64,000 nucleotides of DNA from Mrakia gelida (taxonomy: Eukaryota > Basidiomycota > Tremellomycetes > Cystofilobasidiales > Mrakiaceae), in assembly GCA_024345305.1 (NCBI GenBank), contig BRON01000008.1:1178001-1242000 (forward strand), given 5' to 3'. This document shows positions 22,871-34,431 of this stretch, in pieces. The notes beneath the pieces were generated by a model. It was not told the DNA's origin. It searched no databases and saw only the letters and a list, made by a program, of their open reading frames with translations. A program made the translations under genes and the position numbers. Within the stretch, counting starts at the first letter, position 1. Every line of letters begins with the position of its first letter.

Positions 22871-24659
22871 TCAGTCGATCTTCAAAGTAACAAGTCCCGA
22901 ACGCGTTTCGATCTCAATCCTCCCCTCTGCTCCTCCTCCACCCTTCTTCCTCAAAGACCCCAGAACCTCCCATCCTCTCGTCGGCACTCCATCACCCCAT
23001 TTCCCGCCCTTCGCCTCGACGACTTGATCGTCTTCCGTCACGATGTCGACTTCCATCGTCCCGACTCGCGTTTTGAGGTCGAAGACGCCCTCGAAGGTTC
23101 CTTTGGGAAGATGGAGCTCGATGTCCCCTCCGTACGACGAGTCGAGGGTTCCGGAACGGATGGTGATGCTCCGCGTGGTGGGACTCGGGTAGTCGATAGA
23201 AGAGGAAGAGGGAGGGAGAGGGAGGACGGTGACGTTGACGGATCCAAGTCGATGAGCGTTGAGTTCGAAGGAGGAGCCGATGAGGAGGGTTCCCCAGATG
23301 GAACCGATGTCGGAGGTGATGCTGAGATGGTTGGTTTGGAGGGACTGGAATGGAAACGGAGGGGAAGAAAAGGTCAGCGGCGAACGAGACGCGACGAAAC
23401 GTCGTCAAGACGCGTGGACTTCATTCGAACAGCGCTGTGAACCACTCCCAGGAAAGAGACGAAACAGAAGATTAGACTCACATGGAACGAGATCGGTCCA
23501 AGTCCACCAGTAACGTCAATGGTCTCGAACGACGCGCCGTTGAGATTGTCGAACCTGATCCCGAACGAGTTCTTCCCCTGGTCCTGATAAACCTCCAGGC
23601 CCTTTCCCCGATAGTTCGGCGAAGGGAAGGTGATGATGATCTCCCAGCTCAGTCCTTGAGAGCCTTCCTCCCAAGGCTTCTCGTCCTCCGAGGGAGGATG
23701 GTCGGACGTTCGTCGAGGTTGGATTCCGGGTTTGACCTGCGAGCGAGAGAGATACGAGTCAGCGGGCATATTCAAATCATCCCAGAGTTACTAATGCTCA
23801 TAGAGAACGTCTGGGTAAAGTGCAAAGAGACGCGAGGAGACGAAAGAAGACCGATATCGGCGAGAGACGAGACGCGTCGTCCCAAAACTCACCTCAAGCA
23901 GCACCCCCCTCTCCCCCTCCGCTTCTCCCTCAACGTCTCCGCCCTCTACCCCCTTTTCAAACATCCTAGTCCCCCACTCCTCATCCTCCCAATCAACTCG
24001 ATCCCTCCACGTCGCCCTCAGATCAACCTTCACGCCCTCCATCTCATCGCCCTCTCCCTTTCCCTTCTCCGCCGCTCGAACGAACACCTGTCCGCTCGTC
24101 CCTTCTCCGAACACCCTCAAGAACGTGAGCTCAGAGTCGAGAGGAAGGAGGAACGTCTGGGAGCTGGACTGGAAGAACCTGGGATCGTCGGGTCGAGGAG
24201 GGTTGGGCATGTAAGGGGGGATGTATGGTGAGGGAGGGAGGGTGAAGCTGAAGGGGCGGTGGTTGAGGAGGAGGAGATGGTTGTTCTTCGAAGGGAGAGA
24301 GATCGGGGGTGAGGATGAGACAGAGGAGAGCTGGAGAGAGAGTGCGAGGAAGAGCAAGAGGAGGCAAGAGAGGTCAGGATGAAGCGAGGGGAAGGAGCGG
24401 TCGAGCTCAACAGATCGAGCGAGCTCACCTCATCCTTCTCGAGTCCCCTTAGCTCCCTCTTGTCCAGCAGAAGAAACATCGCTAAGCAGGTGATAGCAAG
24501 CCAGAGGATGACGTCCTTCGTACCGAACCATTTCTTCCCTGATTCGGTGGAGGGAGGAGAGGTCGAGGCGAGGAAGGAGGTCTGTGTCGTCGAGTCGACG
24601 GCGTCGTCGGAATCGAGGAGGGACGCTTTCTCGAGGTCGAGAGGTTGGGAAGTCGACAT
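22871..24659 (-). CDS. Single-pass membrane protein with DUF4097-like beta-helical ectodomain
   Basis: Four exons: 24659-24429, 24330-23893, 23736-23482, 23344-22871. An acidic cytoplasmic tail (MSTSQPLDLEKASLLDSD) precedes one hydrophobic helix (DVILWLAITCLAMFLLLDKR), making a probable type II signal anchor. The rest is an extracellular/lumenal domain with repeated beta-strands such as SLQTNHLSITSDIGSIWG, GDIELHLPKGTFEGVFDL and GRIEIETRSGLVTL, the pattern of DUF4097-type putative adhesin repeats common in basidiomycete membrane proteins. The function is unknown; cell-wall or endomembrane surface location is inferred. An in-frame upstream ATG at 24746 would add 29 residues without changing topology. 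Confidence 0.65.
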
Positions 24660-25153
24660 CGGTTCGACTGAGAGGTGAGACGAAGATAGTTTGGAGAGTG
24701 GATGATGGTTGGGGACCGAGAGAAAGAACGACGACGACGAAGACAAGCGAGCGAGCGAGGGCGACCTTCCAAGGCAAAGAGGTCGTGCCGGTCCGTTTGT
24801 TCTGTCACCCGCCGCTACTGTAGATCCCTTGATTAAAAGTTATGTCAGACTGAAAGGTAAAAACCTTCTGATCGACAGGATCGAAGGGGATAAGCGCTTG
24901 AGATCGAACGAGAGAGTCTTCGAAGAGGAACGAAAGAGAGCGGACGCGTCGCTCGTCGCTCGCTCGTCCCACCCCCCTCCTCCTCCTCTCGTTCTCTCGC
25001 CCCACCTCGAGTTTTTGTTATGTATGTATCGTTCATAATCTATTACAAGTCGAGGAAAAGCAAGAAAAGAAATCACCAGCACATCTCATCATCCCCCAGA
25101 AACCACCACCCAAACCAAAGAAACGCAGGATCGCACCCTCTCCTCGAGAAGAT
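24660..25153. other. Intergenic region
   Basis: Promoter of the upstream membrane-protein gene plus the 3' end of ARG1. A possible AT-rich patch lies at 24825-24870. No additional ORF looks coding. Confidence 0.35.
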
Positions 25154-27366
25154 TTAAGCCTTGGAGCCGTAAACCGCCTCAGTAGCGACGCTCGACTGTC
25201 CCTTTCGGACGTTCGCGAGAGCCCACTGCTTGATTCGGATGGACTCGATGCCTGTGCGAAACAAAAAAGAAGGAAGGAAGACGAGTTAGCGAGGAGGGGA
25301 GGGGGGAGGGGAGGCGGAGGTGAAGAGAGCTGAACGAACTGATGAATCCCGAGGTGTCGACGGGCTCGAAACCACCCATCTCGTCCATGGAGGTGAACTT
25401 CTCGTCGTAGAGACCCTGCAGAGAGAGAGAGAGGTGAAAAAGGGGAAGAAGGAAGAAGGAGGAAGAAGAGAGGTGAGCTTCGAGGTTTCGCGCGCGCTCG
25501 CAAACGAAGCAGAAGGAAAGACTTACCTCGTCGGAGAATCGACCCTCGACCGAGACGTTTCCCTTGTAGAGCTGAAGCCTGACGGTTCCGTTGACGGTCC
25601 TCTGGGAAGCAGGGATGGCAGCGGTGACGAACTCCCTCTCGGGGGAGAAGAAGTAACCGTTGTAAAGGATGTTGGACAAAGCGGGGGTGATGAACTGATC
25701 CCTGAGGGCTCGAACGTTCCTGTCGAGGGTCAAACCCTCGAGATCCATGTGAGCGACTCGGAGGATGGTAGCTCCGGGGGACTCGTAGCATCCTCGAGAC
25801 TTGACTCCGATGAACCTGTTCTCGACGATGTCGATTCGTCCGATTCCGTGCTGTCGAGCGAGAGCGTTGAGGGAGAGGAAGATCTCGACGGGGTCGGTGA
25901 TGGTCTTCTTGGAGGAGAGGATGTCGACCTTGGTGGGGATACCCTTGGTGAACTCGATGAGGATGTGCTCGGGGGTGTCGGGAGCGTCCTGGGGGTTGGC
26001 GGTGAGCTTCCACATGTCTCGAGGAGGGGTGGTGTTGGGGTCCTCGAGGATACCAGCCTCGTAGGAGATGTGGAAGAGGTTCTCGTCTGATGGAAGAGAA
26101 GGGCGAGGGAGGTCCAAACGTCGAAGGTCAGTCTTGAAAGCGACGAGGGAGGGAAGGAGGAAAAGAGCTGGAGGACGCACCGGTAGACCAAGGCTTGGAG
26201 GCGGTCTGGACGACGGGGATACCCTTCTCAGCGGCGTAAGCGAGGAGAGCGGACCTTCCAGGGAATCGCTCGTAGAAAGCTAGAGGCAGAGGAAGGCGAG
26301 AAGAGGAGGAATGAGCGTCGGGTCGTTAGATCCGAGAAGGACGAACGGAGCTCGAGCTCGAGACTCACCAGGGATCCTCCAAGGAGCGATGACCTTGATA
26401 TCGGGCTTGAGACCGTAGAAGGCAAGCTCGAATCGGACCTGATCGTTTCCCTTTCCGGTGCATCCGTGGGAGACGAAGCTAGAGTTGGAGCGAGGAGAGA
26501 GAAGATCAGCTTCGCGACTTCTTCCCCATCTCTTATCGGACTCAACTCAAAACGAATGAAGACTCACTCGCAGTTCTGGGACTCGGCAACCTCCATCATT
26601 CCTCGAGCAATAACGGGCCTGGCGAGCGAGGTACCGAGAAGGTAGACACCTGCGAAGGGAAACACAGACGGACGAAGGAAGAAAGGAAAAGAGAGAGGCG
26701 GATCAGCTCGAGCGCTCTCGTCTTCCGCGCTTTGCTCGTTGATGAGACAAGAAGCAAGCACTCACCCTCGTAGATGGCATTGACCTGAACGGCGGGGTAG
26801 ATGAGCTCGGTGATAAACTCCTTTCGAAGATCCTGTAGAGCGCGCAAACGAAAAGAGATGGGGGTGAGAAGGAAGGGAAGGATTGGATTTTGATGAGCTC
26901 TCAGCCTCCGAAGCGTTCGACGTCTCTTCTTCAACAGCTCGCTTAGAGACTCACAGCAAGGATGTAGCTCTCAGCTCCACAGGCGACGGCCTTGTTTCGG
27001 GCAATGTCGAAGTCCTAGATCAGCAGCGAAAAGGAAGGAAGGAAGGAAGGTGAGCCAAAGGTCAGACGGAGAGCGCTTCAATCAACGGAAGACGGAGAGA
27101 GGGAGCGACGAACCTCGTCCTGTCCGACGTCGGCCATGAAGCAGACGACGGTGTATCCCTCGTCAATGAGCCAGGCGAGAATGCAGGAGGTATCTGAAGA
27201 CGAGCGAGAGCAGGGAAGGGAAGGACGAAGAGGGACGTCGAGTCAGGAAAAACGCGGGGAGGGTTGGTCTTCGTTCTCTCTTCCCTTCAAAGAAGATGTC
27301 GAGCTCACCAAGTCCTCCAGAGTAAGCGAGAAGAACTCGTCCCTTGGATCCAGGAGCAACAGACAT
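25154..27366 (-). CDS. ARG1: Argininosuccinate synthase
   Basis: Ten exons join in frame (27366-27309, 27193-27114, 27014-26955, 26832-26766, 26649-26568, 26478-26369, 26279-26181, 26086-25527, 25415-25340, 25251-25154). The enzyme ligates citrulline and aspartate with ATP to argininosuccinate in arginine synthesis. Seen motifs: the N-terminal pyrophosphatase-type ATP loop [63 protein letters not shown] [13 protein letters not shown], and [17 protein letters not shown]. Length (about 420 residues) and all motifs match the family. Fungal ARG1 is normally controlled by general amino-acid control; I did not identify a clear TGACTC element with confidence. Confidence 0.95.
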
Positions 27367-27598
27367 GGCGATTTTGGGGAGAGAGGGAAGGGTTGAGGGG
27401 GGTGAGGGAGGAGGAAAGTTGTGGTGAAGGCGAACGTCGAAGATTTGGAAAGCGCGATAACGACGACGGAATCTGTTCGTCCTCTGCGCCTCGGTCAATC
27501 AGTGACCTCCGATCAAGGCGGTGCTTCTCTTTCCTCCTCTACAAGGAGAAGGCCTCTCCTCTAGCATCGAAAGTTGTGAAAAGAAAGAGCCATGTAGA

Positions 27599-28756
27599 CT
27601 AGAACACCGAGCCCAACACGTCGACCAGTTTGGCCGCGCTCTCCCCTCCATCGTCTCCTCCTTTCCTCTTCGACCTCTTTTTCGACGACCCCTCCCCTCC
27701 ACCTCCAGCACCTCCCCCAGAAGACTCGTCCCTCCCTCGCTGCTCGTACTTCCTCTTCCCCTTCTCTCCTCCAACCTGAACCTCGGCGCCTCCAGCGGCT
27801 CCTCCCGACGCCTCCTTCTTCTTCTCCCTCCTCTTGTCAAGCACTCGAGCGAGCTCGACGTTTCGGAGGTAGTCCGACTGTTCCGTCTTGGAGCGAGAGA
27901 GCTCTTGTCGGAGTCGAGAGGTGTGCGAAGCTCGCTCGTAGGCTGAAGGAAGGGGGAAGAGAAGGAGGGAGGAAACGAAGGTGAGCTCGAGCGCGTTGAG
28001 GCAGGGAACGAGGGAAGAAGACATAGGACCAACCGACTTGCTCTCCCAGCATCTCCCACTTGAACCCAGGAAGGTACTTCATCGTCCAGATATCGTCTCT
28101 CCATCTGAAAGTGGAGAGGTAAGAAGCGAGAAAGGAGTCAGCGAAAGTCGTGAGCGAAGGAAGGAGAAGTGGTGAGCTCGGAAAGCTTCCCCTTCCTCCT
28201 CCTGCTTCTCCCCAGCGTCCTCAAATCCACCCAGGACTGGGACATAAGGGGATAAAGCTGAACGTACCTCTCTCCCTTAGCACCTCCAATAGGCTGAGCG
28301 TTCAACATCTCCGCTGCCGACCTCGCCACGGACTTGTTGAGGAACTCGATCCACGCCTCCGTGTACCGAACCGAATGAGCTGCAACAAACGACAGTGGAA
28401 CCTCAGTCAGCGACCCATCTCACACTCTATCCTCTTCCCAACACCCCCTTACAACCCTCTAGCAAAGAACTGAAGCTCCCGAACTCACTCTTCGACTTGC
28501 TCCCAGGGTCCCCTCCCGAAGGCCCATCCTTCTGAGCGTAGACCTTCCCTGTCTCCCCCCACCTTCCCATGAGGTGCTTGATCTTCTGAGGAGTCATCCC
28601 AGGAGGGATTCGAGAGATGTACACGATTCCAGGGCTGATGGGTTTCTTCTTGGGTTTCGAGGAGGGTTTGGAAGAAGGAGGGAGGACGAGGGAAGGGAGA
28701 GGTTTTGCTGTTAAGGTTGAGCTCGAAGCTTCGGGTTGAGGGGAGGGGGAAGCCAT
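27599..28756 (-). CDS. ESF2: Pre-rRNA-processing protein ESF2/ABT1 (RRM)
   Basis: Four exons: 28756-28489, 28379-28268, 28104-28034, 27942-27599. A Ser/Pro-rich N-terminus leads into [21 protein letters not shown], the first strand-helix of the ESF2/ABT1 RRM, then [21 protein letters not shown], a loop and [19 protein letters not shown]. The C-terminus is a charged helix ([21 protein letters not shown]) and a Lys/Gly-rich tail. Family members work in small-subunit processome assembly and early 18S rRNA cleavage in the nucleolus. Intron 3 uses a GTTGGT donor; this choice restores the conserved EQVAYERA junction. Confidence 0.88.
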
Positions 28757-31318
28757 GGCTTTTGGCGGCAGATGACGAAGAGGGAAGGGGGAGGTGCCGA
28801 GGAGGGGAAGGAGAGGTGGGGGTGAGGTGTTGAGTTGAGGTTGCGTGAGGGGTGGGAGGGAGAGAGAAGGAGGGGGAGGGGAAGAAGGGAAGGTGTGAGC
28901 TCGACGAATTTCGAGCGACGTCGAGGTTACTTCTTGACGACGCTGCAGGTCGCTGCTCTGCCTGTGATCTCATTTTCGGTGGACTAGGCCAGACAAAGAC
29001 CCTTCAGTCTTCCCTTTGGTTCAGGGTTTGGGGTCAAACAGCTCAGGTCTCTCGCTGAACGATGTTGTCCCTCCACGCGTCGTCGCTTCGAGTTTCGACT
29101 CACACACCTCGGCTCTCAGCTTGCTCGGATCACCGGTTAGCAGAGGAACATATACACTACTACGTGATTGAGCTGGGAGCATGCTCCTTTTTGTTCTCGA
29201 GTTGAAGAATCTGCTAGACGAGCGCAATGCAGCTCGCGTCCCTCCCCTCGCCGTTCGCTCTCAATCTCTCCCGAAGCAAGGACGGGCTCGCACGAGAGAG
29301 CACGTCAATAATCGAGTGGAAGCACATGCATAGCGACAGGAAAGAAGAGACTGAGACCATGATGGAACAAGGACGAGGAAGCAGGGGAAGTCGCTGTCGA
29401 GCTGACCGTCGAGGGCTGAACTGAACTGGTGGGCTGAACGTTTCGTCTCGTCCCTCCGTCGCACTTCTCCTTCCCAACATCGCACAACGAGTCCGTAACC
29501 TTTGTTCATCAACGAAGAAGAAATCAAGTAAAGAGCAAGTCAGCAAGGATCTTCTTCGATCAAACCGAGAAGTTCCGAAACAGGTGCAAAGGAGGGAAAG
29601 GTGTCGAAGGGAAGATGGGTATCGACGAGAGAAAGGTCAAAAAAGGACGCATTACCATCCGGGGTTTTGTCTTCGAGGCCCGGAGGCCATTCAGATTTAG
29701 CATGGAAATTTTGTCATCACTCCAGACTCTCGTGGTGATGGGGTTGTTGTAGTGTCGAAGGGGGGAGGGAGGGACGGAGGAGAGGAGGCGAGGGCGGGAG
29801 GGAGAGGACGAAAGAACTCACGAAGTTTTGAGAGAGACAGAGACGAGAGCAGGTTTTCCTCGGTTGAGTTTCGGATGAGCGATGGAGGAGCAGCTGAGGG
29901 GGAGGTGGGGAGATGAAGGAAGGAGTCAAGGGGGGTTCTGGAGGAGGAGAGAGGCAAAGGAAGGAAGGGAAGGTCAGCTTCGTTTTGAAAGTTTTGGAAC
30001 GAGGGCGAGGGAGAGCGAGCTGGGATGGGAGAAAAAGACGAGATCTGCTCGAAGAGAGACTGCGAGGGAGAGGGAGAGGCTACTCACAGTATACAGGCTG
30101 CGAAAGATCAAGAAGAGGGAAGGGGAGGCGATGATCGTTGGGCGCAAAAAAGGACGAGGGCTGAGGACTCGAAAAGGGCTGAACGAGGGAGTGCTCAACG
30201 GCGAGCGAGAAACTCGAGCGTTACCCACCCCTTCTCTTCGTCTCTATCTTGCCGTCTCCCTCTCCTCGAGAGAACCCTGGATCCAGAGGAAGTTGATCCT
30301 GCCAGCCTAAGGATTTTCCTCGCAAGGGCCTGGCCTTTCCTTCTCTTCCCCTCGTCCAGCGTGAGACGCGTCGAGGCTCCTTCGATCCCTTTTCAATCTG
30401 ATGCTTTGCTAGACGTAGCCCGAAGACCTCCGCTTGTTTGCCTCGCGCGCAACCACTCGTTTCCCTTTCATGGGAACGAGAACGGCCAGCATGGGCGAGC
30501 GCGTTTTCTTTCAGTTTTCCCCACCGTCAGAGAAACGCGTCGAGAGATGGAGATGGGGACTAAGCAAGGGACTGGGTTGTTGTTGTATTTAATTTAGAAC
30601 TGGGGTGCCAGAGCAGGAAGCAGAAGTTAGGGGATTTTAGGACGAAGGTTCAAGCTTTGAAGGCGGAGTAGACGACTCGTCGGAGGAATTTGAGGAGGTG
30701 AGTTTGAAGGGGAGACAGGTCGTTGCGGAACAAGGATCTCTGCCGGGAAATCCTTTGGAGCGGCTGGAAAAACTGCTAGAGAGGATCGAGAGATACCTTT
30801 GAACACGGGGATCGAGCTCCGAGGATTTTCCTTCCTCTGGGAGGGTTTCTTTAGAGGTAAACGACGAGTTTCGCTCTCTGTCGTTTGTCTCTTCTCTTCT
30901 CTTTTTTTTCGCTGGACGATGAAGGAGATGTCGAGATGGTTGGTTCTGCCCAGATGGCGCTTGGGGAGTTTGGAATGAAGAAGCTTTGGCGCTACTGAGG
31001 AAAAGAGCACCCAAACCTTAGTTCGAGAGAGATCGCTCGCCTGCACCTTCTCGCCCAACGCTCGCCACACCCTCCCCTCATCCGCTTTCCTTCTCGGTCC
31101 CTCCCCCCCTCCGCCGTTCTTTTTCCTTCTCTCTCTCCTAGTTGGGCCCTTCGTTCACCTTCAGACCAACACATACCCAGGGACGCGAAAGAGGATTCTA
31201 TACAGTCGTCGTCCTCTCTCGCCCTTCCCCTTGCCGTCTCCACCGACACTCGTTTCGTTCCCTCTCCCCTCCGCCGACGAGTCCCTCTCTTCCTCCCTCC
31301 TTCTCCCATCCCTTCTTG
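28757..31318. other. 2.5 kb gene-poor stretch
   Basis: No ORF here has conserved motifs. It contains the promoter of ESF2 on the left, a purine-rich block at 29750-30100, a possible small spliced gene on the minus strand (listed separately) and the CT-rich promoter of the Zn2Cys6 factor from about 31080. It is the longest stretch without a confident gene in the window. Confidence 0.4.
29305..29957 (-). CDS. Possible small spliced gene, unrecognised
   Basis: A chain of minus-strand segments can be joined in frame: ATG at 29957 (MPLSSSRTPLDSFLHLP), a GTGAGT donor, a short exon around 29640-29740 (KISMLNLNGLRASKTKP), and a last exon ending in TGA near 29305 (LCDVGKEKCDGGTRRN followed by a Ser/Thr-rich stretch and a hydrophobic end, GLSLFFPVAMHVL). 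The Cys pair plus Ser/Thr-rich and hydrophobic C-terminus could mean a small surface protein, but no signal peptide is seen in the first exon. It may instead be noncoding. RNA data would decide. Confidence 0.25.
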
Positions 31319-33706
31319 ATGGAAGGCCAACCTTCTTCGTCTTCGTACGACCCTCAAGCTGGAACTTCTAGTACTTGGGAAGAGAAGGCTCCTCCGGTGC
31401 GGCATCGCGTCAACAAAGTAGGTGGTTGAGCTCTTCCTTCCCTCCCTCTCCCTTCGCTCGACCTGTTCGTCAAGTTGAAGATCTGCCCAGTCAATCCATC
31501 CGAAACAGACGCTGATCACTCGTCTTTGTTCGATTCCTTCTTAAGACTTCCACAGCTGCTTGTGGGCCCTGCAAGAGGTCAGTAGAGACCCCTCTAGAGA
31601 AGAGAAGGATCAAAAATCGAAGAGAGCGAGGGCGGAGGTCTCTAAGAGAGTTAGCTGACCTTCCTTCCTTCCTCCTCCTTCCGTTCCCGTCCTTCTCTCT
31701 CTACCAGAGCTCATCTCGCTTGCGACGACGGCCGACCTTGCAAGCGATGTTCTTCGTTGAACAAGGAGGATCAGTGCGTTGACGTTCCTGTGAGCTCGTT
31801 TCCCGAATTCTCATTCCTTCCCTTGAAGAAGCGCCGACGAACACCTCCTCCTCGAGCGAAGCCTCCTGTCGAGTCGATCGAGCACAAAACTCCTACTTAC
31901 CCCTCGAAACCTTCTCGCTCTTCTTTCCTATCAGCAAAAAAAGAGAGGTCGTCCAAAGCTCTCACAGAGTACAGGAGGTCCCTCGTCGGCTTCAAGCGGA
32001 CGTTCTCGACCCAAACCCACCTCCTCCAACTCGACCTCTCCCACCTTCTCCTCGACGAATCCTCACAACCTCGGACGTCCCTCCCCTCACAGCTCCAACC
32101 CTACTCCCTACCAACGACCACCTCAACCTCAACCTCAACCTCCCCTCAACCGCTCAGGATACAGCATGTTCCCCTCGGACTTCTCCCTCTCAGCTCCTTC
32201 CCCTCCTCCCGAACCTCCGTCGCAACAAAGGATCTTGACGATCTTCAGCACCATGGACTTCACCATGATCCGAAGCTCGGACTCTTCCTCTCCCATCCTA
32301 GGACGACCCTCGTCGACGCTCAGGCAGCACTGGCTCGGATCCATCCTGTCCGGGGAGGACGTTCAGGCGCTCGAGCCAGATCGAGTCTGGTTGATGACAG
32401 CTCTTTCGTCAGGGATGAGGTTGACCACGGCACCAGAGGCTGTAGGGTGGATAGCGCAGTCGACAGAGTCGATGCTGGAGTCGCCAGTTGCTGGGACGTC
32501 GTTTCCTGCGAGAGACGTGTCGGTAAGGAGAGCAGACGGAAGCTGGGAGGACTTCAATTTGAGAATGCACGTCGGTCAAGGAGCTGGACTCGAACTGAGG
32601 TGAGTTTCTTCGTTCTTTCGCTCCTTTCCTCGTGATCTGAAGCTTACTCTTCGACTCTCCTCTTCCTCAGGGACCCAACCACCTACTCGCGAGCCTACCT
32701 GGTCATTTCCCTCCTCGCCATTCGACCTATGTCGCCCTTCTCGGGAAGCTCCGGAAATCCCTCAGCAGCGACAGCCTCGCCTCCTCCCTCTCGGTCGCGT
32801 CGACCATCGTCACCAGGTCGTCCTCCTCTCCCCAGTCCTCTCATCCCCTCCCACCCATCGACTCCCGCGGATCCTCCTTACTCGGACAACCTCCCAACGC
32901 TTCCTCCGATCTCAGCCATCACGTCCTCCATCGGTCGCTTCTCTCCTCCTCGACTTCCCTCGTCGCGACCAGCAACGGCCTCCTCCTCTTCAGCTTCGGC
33001 TACTCAACTCTTCAGGCCGTTCGCCAACCAACCTCCTCCTCCTCCGCTGAGCCAAGGAGGTCCTCGACCCATCACGTCGGACGGTCTCGCGCGTCCTTTC
33101 TCCTCCCATCGACACCCAGGAGGAGGAATCACCCTCCCGTCTCCCTTTGTCCTTCCTTTCAACCCCAACGAACCTCCTCTTGCCCCTTACTCGCACAACC
33201 AGCACTCCTCTCACCCCTACGCTCGACCTTCGACCGGCTACTCCCAGCAATCGAACGCGTCGACGTCGCAGAGGAAGGACTCAGGAAACCCGTACGGACG
33301 AGGCCTCCAGTCCTACGCCGCCAGAGGATCGCTCGCGGGAAGCAGCATTTCGGGAACGAGCTCGTTCGGAGGAGATACCTGGAGGGAAGACGCGAGTCGA
33401 GGAAGTCGAGGAAGCGACTTCGGCTGGGGAGGATCGCGACCTGGAACCGGAACGTCCGCCTACGCGTCTGGATCAGGAGTCGTCGGGCCAGCTCCGTCGA
33501 AGCCATTCGGTGGATTCCCTCTCGTCGAAGCTCGGGAAGGAGGAGGATCCGAGGAGGGTAGCGGTGGTGGGAGCGCTGGGACAGGTGCTGTCGTCGGTGG
33601 TGGAGTTGGAGGTTCCGACCTCCCGCCTATTTCTTCGTTGTTTTCTTACACTCCCCCTCCTCCTGGTCCTCCTGCTCCCCCTCCTCCCCCTCCTTCTACC
33701 TCGTAG
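31319..33706 (+). CDS. Zn2Cys6 transcription factor with AT-hook (ERT1/RDS2-like)
   Basis: Five exons: 31319-31417, 31545-31577, 31708-31789, 31935-32599, 32671-33706. The binuclear zinc cluster is spread over exons 2-3: AACGPCKRAHLACDDGRPC then KRC...QCVDVP, with spacing C-x2-C-x6-C-x5-C-x2-C-x8-C. The next exon opens with QKKRGRPKLSQS, an AT-hook directly after the cluster, a combination found in basidiomycete factors related to ERT1/RDS2. A PAS-like region follows (QRILTIFSTMDFTMIRSSDS... LGSILSGEDVQALEPD). The C-terminal third is Pro/Ser/Gly-rich. The intron before the AT-hook is long (145 bp). A nuclear regulator is certain enough; ERT1/RDS2 factors control gluconeogenic genes, but the target here is unknown. 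Confidence 0.78.
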
Positions 33707-34431
33707 CATCGCAGTACTAGAGCTTCCTTCCCTCCCTCCCTCTCCCTCTCGCTTTTTATCTTTTCATCATCCCTTCTCTCTCTCTCTTCCCTCCCCTTTG
33801 CATCCAGACACACACAACTCTCAAACCCACGACCTGTTCATCTCAACCTCTCATACTCACGCATTTTCTCTTCTCCTCGGACTACCCACTTTCGTTTCGT
33901 CTCTCTCGATTTGCGCTTTAGCTGAAGCTTGCTTGCTTCGCGTCTCTCTCTTCCTCTCTTGCACACACCCTGCTCTATATGTATAGCTCTCTCTCATCTC
34001 GCTCTTGCTCTCGACTCGTTTACTCTCACTTTGAAGCTAGCCTTTTCAGTTCCCTCCCTCCGCCGTCCCTCTCGCTCCTTTTGACTTTACTTTGTTTACG
34101 GTTGCCCGCCTTCAACGGATCGAAACGTACGAATCGTTTATGCTCTCTCACTCTCTCTCTATCTTGATACGAATTAAAGATTCATCTCTCGTCCTCTTTC
34201 TCGGATCGTGACGGCGGCGTCGCGTCGTCCTCGATTTTGAGATCAGCGAGTTCGGAGAAGGACGGCGAGGACGAGAGTGAAGAAGATGTGGCATAGAGGT
34301 TCGTTACTTCGTGTAGATGACTGAGAAGTAGGAAACAAGAAGGAGCAGAAAGCAAGAGAGCAAAGAGAGAGAGCAAAAACGAAGGGTACTAAAGACGACT
34401 CGAACCGAACGACACACCCACCCACCTCCCC
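33707..34431. other. Intergenic region between convergent genes
   Basis: Pyrimidine-rich on the plus strand (CTCTCTCT runs at 33730-33800 and 34140-34160), consistent with 3' UTRs of the two converging genes. No coding segment is seen. Confidence 0.4.

Noticed and set aside
30627..31519. Minus-strand frames near the Zn2Cys6 gene promoter
   Set aside because: Arg/Lys/Ser-rich composition with no motif. They are the reverse of the CT-rich promoter tract.
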